DNA of 11,266 nt from Candidatus Latescibacterota bacterium (GTDB taxonomy: Bacteria > Blakebacterota > Blakebacteria > Blakebacterales > Blakebacteraceae): positions 1-11,266 of the forward strand of contig JAGLTZ010000088.1 of assembly GCA_023135015.1 (NCBI GenBank). The letters are read 5' to 3'. A model generated the notes under the pieces. It was not told the DNA's origin. It worked only from the letters and a program-made list of their open reading frames with translations, and did not search any database. The position numbers and the translations under genes were made by a program. Positions 6,904 through 11,266 of this stretch are shown one piece after another (the stretch's first letter is position 1; every line of letters starts with the position of its first letter).

Positions 6904-7311
6904 TTAGCTTGGTGAGCGCGTTTGCCGCTGCCCTATCGCCGCCAGCGCTACCAGGCCTACCATGATCCGCGCGAAGAGTGCAGGCAGTGCAAGATCCCCC
7001 TCACCAAGGAAAGATCCCACTATACCGAGAACCGCCCAAATCAGAAGCAGGTAGAGAGAGTAAAAGCGATTCATCAACATGGTGACGCCGGTTCCCGCAA
7101 GCAGGAAAAACCCCAGACCATCGATTATGAAAACGATACCGCCCTCAACTTCACCTGTGAACGCTCCTACCCCCTGTACCAATCCGACGGCGAGGAAACC
7201 GACCCCCATTAGAATACGCAGCGCTGAACTTATGGGCATTCCCCCCCCTTCCGACGGGGCGGTATCCATGGAAGCTTCGTGAGGCGAGTCGGAGTAGGCC
7301 GGTTGATTCAT
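6904..7311 (-). CDS. Small four-helix integral membrane protein, unknown function
   Basis: 135 residues. After a polar N-terminus of about 26 residues (MNQPAYSDSPHEASMDTAP...) there are four hydrophobic stretches: about 28-51 (SALRILMGVGFLAVGLVQGV), 57-79 (GGIVFIIDGLGFFLLAGTGV), 84-102 (YSLYLLLIWAVLGIVGSFL) and 109-127 (PALFARIMVGLVALAAIG). The architecture and glycine-rich helices resemble small DoxX-like or DUF-type membrane proteins, but no defining motif lets me name a family. The start at 7311 has GGAG eight bases upstream (7320-7323). The gene is divergent from the lipoprotein/SEC-C pair. Its transcript probably runs through the structured element and stops at the terminator near 6675. 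Confidence 0.72.
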   Translation of the reverse strand: MNQPAYSDSPHEASMDTAPSEGGGMPISSALRILMGVGFLAVGLVQGVGAFTGEVEGGIVFIIDGLGFFLLAGTGVTMLMNRFYSLYLLLIWAVLGIVGSFLGEGDLALPALFARIMVGLVALAAIGQRQTRSPS

Positions 7312-7449
7312 GAATCAGACTCCATGGTGTAAGGAGAAAGTTTTTCACAACTATTCCAGCATAGCACGCCATTCCGACGCTCCGGAACAGAAAGCAGCAT
7401 AAGATAAATATTATATATTAAGATCAACAGGAAATCATAGAGGCTGGAC
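7312..7449. promoter_or_regulatory. Divergent intergenic region with AT-rich promoter block
   Basis: 138 bases between two divergent starts. A strongly AT-rich block (7399-7421) stands out against the GC-rich surroundings. On the - strand TTGATC (7422-7427), a 17-base spacer and TCTTAT (7399-7404) make a fair promoter (4/6 and 4/6), and a perfect TATAAT is at 7410-7415 without a good -35. For the + strand, TATTAT/TATATT lie in the same block. AGAGG at 7439-7443 is the ribosome-binding site for the gene at 7450. Confidence 0.4.
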
Positions 7450-8061
7450 ATGGGGATTTTTCTTTTCCACTCTTCATATATGGACTGTTTCAGTAAAACC
7501 GGGGATGGACCGCTGCGGTGCAGCTTCCGGCTGTTTCCAATCCTCCTCCTCCCCCTCCCCCTCCTCTGCAGCTGTGCCACAGCATCCACACCAGGCAGCT
7601 TCCCTCACCTTCTGGTGGAAGCATCTGAAAGCGGTCGCGGCTGGCCTTTTGGAGAGAGCGGAAGGGGTCCCGTACAGATACTGACAGAAACGAGCAGGGA
7701 AGAAGTCTATGGCTGGACCTCAAAGAAGCCGATAGGTCTTGGAGGATACGACTCCGAGGTTACCAGTCAGGGTCCCCTTGAGCGTCAGCAACGCTTTCTA
7801 AATTCTCTTTGGGGTCCTAACGGTGAAATTATATTTTACGAGAGGATAGGGGCTTGCTGCCCCTTCGACCTTTTTGGTGCTCCTCTCGATAAGGGAATGC
7901 TCGACGTATACGCACTTACGTGGGACGGTCTGGCCGAACCGGAACATCTATTTCTTGACCGCTATAGGGAGGGGCCCGTAAGGATCCCGGTCGGGTTGAT
8001 TACGAAAATCAAACAACTACTTGCATATTACCGGGTACCCGACAATTTAGGATTTCCATGA
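7450..8061 (+). CDS. Predicted lipoprotein of a family often mislabelled KDO8P aldolase
   Basis: 203 residues with a long N-region and a leucine/proline-rich signal (LFPILLLPLPLLCSC). The likely lipobox cysteine is C42, with C40 less likely. The conserved core reads YGWTSKKPIGLGG (87-99), ERQQRFLNSLWGPNGE (111-126), YERIGACCPF (130-139), LLDVY-type (150-154) and a final GLxxPxxLxLDxYxxGxxxxPxGL block (160-183). From memory this pattern matches short lipoproteins, mainly in Bacteroidota, annotated as 2-dehydro-3-deoxyphosphooctonate aldolase. The protein is far too short for that TIM-barrel enzyme and is secreted, so that name should not be used. The start at 7450 is supported by AGAGG six bases upstream. 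The in-frame ATG at 7480 would give a more usual signal length but has no ribosome-binding site. Its stop overlaps the next start as ATGA. Function unknown. Confidence 0.72.
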   Translation: MGIFLFHSSYMDCFSKTGDGPLRCSFRLFPILLLPLPLLCSCATASTPGSFPHLLVEASESGRGWPFGESGRGPVQILTETSREEVYGWTSKKPIGLGGYDSEVTSQGPLERQQRFLNSLWGPNGEIIFYERIGACCPFDLFGAPLDKGMLDVYALTWDGLAEPEHLFLDRYREGPVRIPVGLITKIKQLLAYYRVPDNLGFP

Positions 8062-9344
8062 TTGCAAGAGGTCCATACATACCCCTTCCCGATATCCCTC
8101 TCAAGGTGAAGTGCATCTGTGGTAGCGGACGCCTCTACCGGAACTGCTGCGGCCCGATACTGGTGAAGTTGAACCGAACAGCTGGTTATCTGGAACAGTG
8201 GAGGGAAAACGAGACCTACACCAGAGTCTTTCAGGCATACAGCGACCTGCTGTGGGAAGAGCAATACCGCGAGGAGGAGCAGGGTCACATGGCCCAGGAA
8301 TACGAGGAGTGGGACGAATGGGCCTCATACCTGTGGATGGAAGGAGTCCTGCTGGACGGATTTACACTGGACGACCTGCCATCAATACCAGATCTGCTCC
8401 GCGAGCGCATGTACAGCGGTGAGCGGATCCCGGGAAGCCGGCAGACCCTCCAGGCATTTCTTCGATCTTTCGAGGGTTTTTTCGAAATCGATTACCTACC
8501 GTCGTCCGATGAGCCGGGATCGGTCAATCTGAGACTCCCCCCCGCACTGGATGTTACAATTAGTGTCCCGAGGATTTTTCTGCCCAGCGACACCGAACCG
8601 ACAGACATCGTGATCGGCAGGTTCGTGAAATTGGATCGGCTGTCGTTCCCAACTCATCGGCCGCTGGTCATCCCGGTTCTTCCCGACGGCAGCAACTTCG
8701 ACGCGGCGTACCGGATCCTTGCTCCCCATTTCCCGGCCGACTTCGAGAACCGCGCAACCGGGGAGATGATGGCCCGACTGATGAAGGCGAGGGGGGATCT
8801 TCTGCTGCGAGCCGCACTCGAGGCTCTCCTTCCCCTTGAGAACCAGGAAGTCCGCGCCGGTTCCTTCCCCATGGCCGCCGATGGTGGTGAAATCCGCTAT
8901 ATGGTGTCCGATTCCGCCGCAGTAGAGTCGAATCTGGATCACAGCCCATTTTTCGAAATGATGGACCCGCTGTCGCAGTCAGAGCTCACTGAGGAGATCG
9001 CCGACCTGCTTGAAGGCGAAACGCTGCCGCCCGGACCCGACGGGCCGAAGTGGAACCTCCGGCTGCCACCGGAGGCGAGGCGTCGGCTGAGGCCACCCGA
9101 GCGCCGCCAGGTGGAGGATCTGATCCGGACGTTGGCCCAGAGGGTGCGTCCTCCCTTTGGGATAGATCCTTTTGAACACTGGGCGGAATATCCGGGGATG
9201 ATTGCAATTTTGGACAGAGAGACGGGTATTTTGACCGCGCGGTCCTTCCTCGCCCAGCCGCTGGAGCTGGGGAAGTACCTGCTGGAAAGGGAAGCAGGAC
9301 CGTTCCTTGCCCGCGAGAGTGAAGATTCCTTAACTTCCTCCTGA
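8058..9344 (+). CDS. SEC-C zinc-finger protein with N-terminal motif
   Basis: 428-residue cytoplasmic protein. A SEC-C metal-binding motif lies near the N-terminus: C19, C21, C30 and C31 in KCICGSGRLYRNCCG, matching the CxCGSGxxYxxCC pattern. In SecA and many stand-alone proteins this motif binds zinc and mediates interactions. Residues about 65-105 are rich in acidic and aromatic residues (EEQYREEEQ, EYEEWDEWASYLWMEG). The remaining 300 residues show no motif that I recognise; a proline/arginine-rich stretch (RLPPEARRRLRPPERRQ) is near residue 340. No signal peptide or membrane segment is visible. The start overlaps the upstream lipoprotein stop by four bases (ATGA), with AGGA at 8049-8052, so translation is probably coupled. 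The stop at 9342-9344 abuts the stop of the opposite-strand YbjQ gene. Molecular function unknown. Confidence 0.8.
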   Translation: MIARGPYIPLPDIPLKVKCICGSGRLYRNCCGPILVKLNRTAGYLEQWRENETYTRVFQAYSDLLWEEQYREEEQGHMAQEYEEWDEWASYLWMEGVLLDGFTLDDLPSIPDLLRERMYSGERIPGSRQTLQAFLRSFEGFFEIDYLPSSDEPGSVNLRLPPALDVTISVPRIFLPSDTEPTDIVIGRFVKLDRLSFPTHRPLVIPVLPDGSNFDAAYRILAPHFPADFENRATGEMMARLMKARGDLLLRAALEALLPLENQEVRAGSFPMAADGGEIRYMVSDSAAVESNLDHSPFFEMMDPLSQSELTEEIADLLEGETLPPGPDGPKWNLRLPPEARRRLRPPERRQVEDLIRTLAQRVRPPFGIDPFEHWAEYPGMIAILDRETGILTARSFLAQPLELGKYLLEREAGPFLARESEDSLTSS

Positions 9345-9665
9345 TTATTCCTCCTCGACAACCACCGCGGTGCCGTAGCAGAGAATCTCTGCGGCACCAG
9401 ATGCAACCATACTCGTCATGAACCGGACCGCCACCACCGCGTTAGCACCAAGCGTATGTGCCTCTTCGAGCATCCGATCAATAGCCTGCTCACGCGCTTC
9501 GGCCAGCATTTTCGTATACTCGTGGACCTCACCTCCGACCATCATCCTGAGCATGGCCAGTATATCCCTGCCGAGATGGCGGGCGCGGATGGTACTTCCC
9601 CTGACCAGGCCGAGGGTTTTTACAACCCTCTTGCCCGAAATGTCATTTGATGTAATGACGATCAT
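9345..9665 (-). CDS. YbjQ / UPF0145 family protein
   Basis: 106 residues, the full usual length of this small cytoplasmic family. Recognised from the series GKRVVKTLGLVRGSTIRAR (11-29), GGEVHEYTKMLAEAREQA (44-61), RMLEEAHTLGANAVVAVRF (64-82) and AAEILCYGTAV near the end. Family members form pentamers; the family is sometimes labelled putative heavy-metal-binding, but no proven function is known to me. The start at 9665 overlaps the anti-sigma stop by four bases (ATGA on the - strand), with GGGAG seven bases upstream. It is thus the third cistron of the sigma/anti-sigma operon. Its stop abuts the SEC-C gene stop on the other strand with no spacer and no terminator hairpin that I can see. Confidence 0.9.
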   Translation of the reverse strand: MIVITSNDISGKRVVKTLGLVRGSTIRARHLGRDILAMLRMMVGGEVHEYTKMLAEAREQAIDRMLEEAHTLGANAVVAVRFMTSMVASGAAEILCYGTAVVVEEE

Positions 9666-10141
9666 TTCTCAACTCCCTTATAAGGATCCGTCCTGTAACT
9701 GCGGATCCTTTCATACCCTACCGATGCCAGCAGAACGACAAACCCTATCACCACGAATCCAGTGGCAAGTTTCCCGAAAAGATCCATCGGTGACTGGATG
9801 AAAGTATAGACCGCATAGGCCAGGTACATCACGATCCCGACAACCATGAATATCCAGCCCGTAGGCCGTGCGATCCGCTTGTTGACCCCACCCCAGACAG
9901 TGCCGCCCGGTACTTCGGGTTTCTTCATACCCATTTTCTGAAGCTCTCCTTTCAGCGAACGGAAAACGGCGACCTCCCGCAGGCACTCGGTACATCCTGC
10001 CAGATGAGACTCGAACCTCTCCAGATCAGCCCCGTGGAGTTCGCCATCCACATAACGGGCCAGATCCTCCAGGAACTCCTCGCAATCGTGGCGGTCCCCA
10101 CCCGACGATGTGGTTCCGGGCTCATGGTGTGATGGCGTCAT
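9662..10141 (-). CDS. Zinc-finger anti-sigma factor with two membrane helices
   Basis: 159 residues. The cytoplasmic N-terminus carries an anti-sigma zinc-finger (zf-HC2/ZAS) pattern: C20 in HDCEEF, then YVDGEL (30-35), then H46-x3-C50-x2-C53 in HLAGCTEC. This module typically binds and inhibits the cognate ECF sigma factor. Two hydrophobic helices follow (about 95-115, GWIFMVVGIVMYLAYAVYTF, and 125-143, LATGFVVIGFVVLLASVGY), separated by only about nine residues. Almost nothing is therefore exposed to the periplasm, and a short basic tail returns to the cytoplasm. The start overlaps the sigma factor stop (ATGA at 10138-10141) and the stop overlaps the YbjQ start (ATGA at 9662-9665), so the three are translationally coupled. 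The signal could be membrane state, redox or zinc at the cysteines; this is inference. Confidence 0.88.
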   Translation of the reverse strand: MTPSHHEPGTTSSGGDRHDCEEFLEDLARYVDGELHGADLERFESHLAGCTECLREVAVFRSLKGELQKMGMKKPEVPGGTVWGGVNKRIARPTGWIFMVVGIVMYLAYAVYTFIQSPMDLFGKLATGFVVIGFVVLLASVGYERIRSYRTDPYKGVEK

Positions 10142-10704
10142 GGGTATTCCACCCCCATGCTTTCCAGGGTCTCTCGAAGAGCCTGCCGGGCGTAGTATGC
10201 CCGACTGGCTACGGTCCCCTGCGGAATGTTGAGTATCTCTGCTATCTCCCCGTATTCCAGGTCCTGCATGTCCTTTAAAACGAGTACTTCGCGGTGCTCA
10301 TCGCTCAACTGCCCCAGAGCCTTCCATATCAGCGAACGGGTTTCCTTGTCGAGCAGAGACCGGTCGGTCTGTGCACCCGGGTCCGAAATCTGGAGAGGTT
10401 TCTCATCCTGGTCACCCTCCAGGCTGCGCCCGAACCTGCGGCGTCTCAGAAAGTCGATACAGATATTCCTGCAGACACTCAGGACCCATCCCAGAAACGG
10501 CCGCTCGGGATCGTAAAGATCCATCGACTTGAAAGCACGGACAAACGTGTCCTGAACGAGGTCGCGGGCATCCTCGGTGTTACGCACAAGACTCAGGGCA
10601 ACGCCGTAGAGCCTTCCTTCATAGGCCCGCACAATAGGTTCGTATGCCTTCCAGTCCCCGGCACGGCATTTGTGCAGAAGTTCTCGTTCGACCTCAGCGA
10701 ACAT
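10138..10704 (-). CDS. ECF-type RNA polymerase sigma factor
   Basis: 188-residue sigma-70 family protein with only regions 2 and 4, as in group 4 (ECF) factors. Region 2 spans about residues 21-91, with DARDLVQDTFVRAFKSM (45-61, core-binding helix 2.2) and PFLGWVLSVCRNICIDFLRRRR (69-90, regions 2.3-2.4, -10 recognition). A polar linker (92-118) leads to region 4 at about 128-181: LSDEHREVLVLKDMQDLEYGEIAEILNIPQGTVASRAYYARQAL, whose helix-turn-helix recognises the -35. Overlap with the downstream zinc-finger anti-sigma gene (ATGA) strongly supports a cognate pair. The start at 10704 has only a weak upstream match (GGATAG, eight bases away). A GGAAC sequence on the - strand at 10781-10785 may be part of an autoregulated promoter. 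Confidence 0.94.
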   Translation of the reverse strand: MFAEVERELLHKCRAGDWKAYEPIVRAYEGRLYGVALSLVRNTEDARDLVQDTFVRAFKSMDLYDPERPFLGWVLSVCRNICIDFLRRRRFGRSLEGDQDEKPLQISDPGAQTDRSLLDKETRSLIWKALGQLSDEHREVLVLKDMQDLEYGEIAEILNIPQGTVASRAYYARQALRETLESMGVEYP

Positions 10705-10788
10705 GCCTGTTTCTATCCACGTAGCGTGATACGAAGCCTGCGTCCCATCTTTTCATACACTTAATCTTTTTTGCGAAATCGTTCCAGT
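10705..10788 (-). promoter_or_regulatory. Probable promoter region of the sigma/anti-sigma/YbjQ operon
   Basis: 84 bases between the YkvA-type gene and the sigma factor start, AT-rich around 10752-10775. The - strand carries TGGAACG (10780-10786), resembling the GGAAC -35 core used by many ECF sigma factors. The -10 candidate about 16 bases on (TAAGTG) is not a classical TCTGA-type box. No clear housekeeping promoter is present, and no terminator separates it from the upstream gene, so read-through is possible. Confidence 0.3.
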
Positions 10789-11187
10789 TCACAGGCCGAA
10801 GAGATTCGGATTCAGGTCGGTTGCCTTGCAGTACTTACGGAGGTCACGGCTGATCGCTCCGAACACCAGGCCTATGATAAATGCATCATCCAACCAGCCC
10901 ATTCCCGGGATGAAGTCAGGAATAATATCGAAAGGCCAGGCCACATACAGCAGGGCGAAAATGATAACCCATATAGTGGTGACCGGAATTCTCGTGTACC
11001 TGCCTTCCAGGTAATCACTTCCCATCATCGCCATGAGCCTGACGCGGCCGACAAGCTTCGCAGAGCTCTTGAACTTGTTCCGGCGCAGCCACCTGTGGGC
11101 CCCTTCCAGCGCCTCGTGGAGCCGTCCTTCGCGCGAGGGGATGCCTGTGCCGGCGCCCCTTCCGGATTTTCTCCTCTTTCGAGCCAT
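10789..11187 (-). CDS. YkvA/DUF1232 family small membrane protein
   Basis: 132 residues. A basic N-terminus (MARKRRKSGRGAG) is followed by an amphipathic segment and two hydrophobic helices (about 70-85, TTIWVIIFALLYVAWP, and 98-113). Between them is the DUF1232 signature, WPFDIIPDFIPGMGWLDDA (84-102), with the conserved prolines and aspartates. The family is widespread and of unknown function. The start at 11187 has only a weak purine-rich upstream stretch (GGGTGGAAAG), so the N-terminus is less certain. The downstream ATGs at residues 52, 54 and 55 would remove part of the conserved region and are unlikely. It is on the same strand as the sigma factor operon, 84 bases upstream, and may be co-transcribed with it. 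Confidence 0.85.
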   Translation of the reverse strand: MARKRRKSGRGAGTGIPSREGRLHEALEGAHRWLRRNKFKSSAKLVGRVRLMAMMGSDYLEGRYTRIPVTTIWVIIFALLYVAWPFDIIPDFIPGMGWLDDAFIIGLVFGAISRDLRKYCKATDLNPNLFGL

Positions 11188-11266
11188 TGCCGCTTTCCAC
11201 CCGGCGTGTATGGTAATGGGTACCGCCTAGGAGCCTGTCGCTAGTGCCCATCTAGAGTATCCGGAT
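11188..11266. other. Right-edge intergenic sequence
   Basis: 79 bases upstream of the YkvA-type gene up to the window end. It presumably holds that gene's promoter, but I see no convincing -35/-10 pair, repeat or hairpin. Confidence 0.4.

Noticed and set aside
7541..7575. Pyrimidine-rich C/T tract as a possible phase-variable repeat
   Set aside because: It encodes the leucine/proline-rich signal peptide. It is irregular, not a clean short tandem repeat, so slippage switching is not supported.
10771..11244. 157-codon + strand open frame at the right end
   Set aside because: Antisense to the YkvA/DUF1232 gene, whose signature motif is unmistakable.

Overview
This window looks like a chromosomal segment of a Gram-negative (diderm) bacterium of moderately high GC, probably from an under-described lineage. 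The cues are two genes with lipoprotein signal peptides, a cysteine desulfurase/SufU Fe-S system, an ECF sigma/anti-sigma pair, and a lipoprotein family I associate mainly with Bacteroidota-like (FCB) genomes. The phylum assignment is a low-confidence inference. I see no phage, plasmid, IS transposase, CRISPR, rRNA or tRNA gene.

Layout. (1) 2-3465 is an Fe-S cluster assembly (SUF) locus. The end of sufC, then sufD and a sufU-type scaffold/sulfur-transfer gene, run on the + strand. sufS lies on the - strand, and its stop codon abuts the sufU stop with no base between. Upstream of sufS on the same strand is a GAF-type sensor with a clearly degenerate GGDEF domain (3539-5173). (2) 5174-5414 is a divergent regulatory region with two adjacent perfect 8-bp palindromes inside a 21-bp-spaced direct repeat, plus other short repeats. 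It separates the GGDEF-like gene from a + strand lipoprotein with beta-propeller-like repeats (5415-6596). (3) 6597-6903 has no gene. It holds an intrinsic terminator reading leftward and a strongly folding 127-bp element (6724-6850) that I cannot assign to a known family. (4) 6904-7311 (-) is a small four-helix membrane protein. It diverges from a lipoprotein/SEC-C gene pair (7450-9344, +) joined by an ATGA overlap. (5) 9345-11187 (-) is a YkvA/DUF1232 gene followed by ECF sigma factor, zinc-finger anti-sigma factor and a YbjQ/UPF0145 gene. The last three are linked by two successive ATGA overlaps.

How the genes may work together. SufS removes sulfur from cysteine, SufU accepts it through its Zn-bound cysteine site, and the SufB(C)D scaffold (sufB is presumably just outside the window to the left) assembles the cluster. 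The sigma/anti-sigma/YbjQ trio reads as one regulatory operon, probably answering an envelope or membrane signal. The SEC-C gene converges on this operon, again with abutting stop codons.

Most noteworthy: the unassigned 6724-6850 structured element, the operator-like palindrome cluster at 5228-5293, the inverted sufS beside a degenerate GGDEF protein, and the translationally coupled sigma/anti-sigma/YbjQ cassette. No result rests on a database search.
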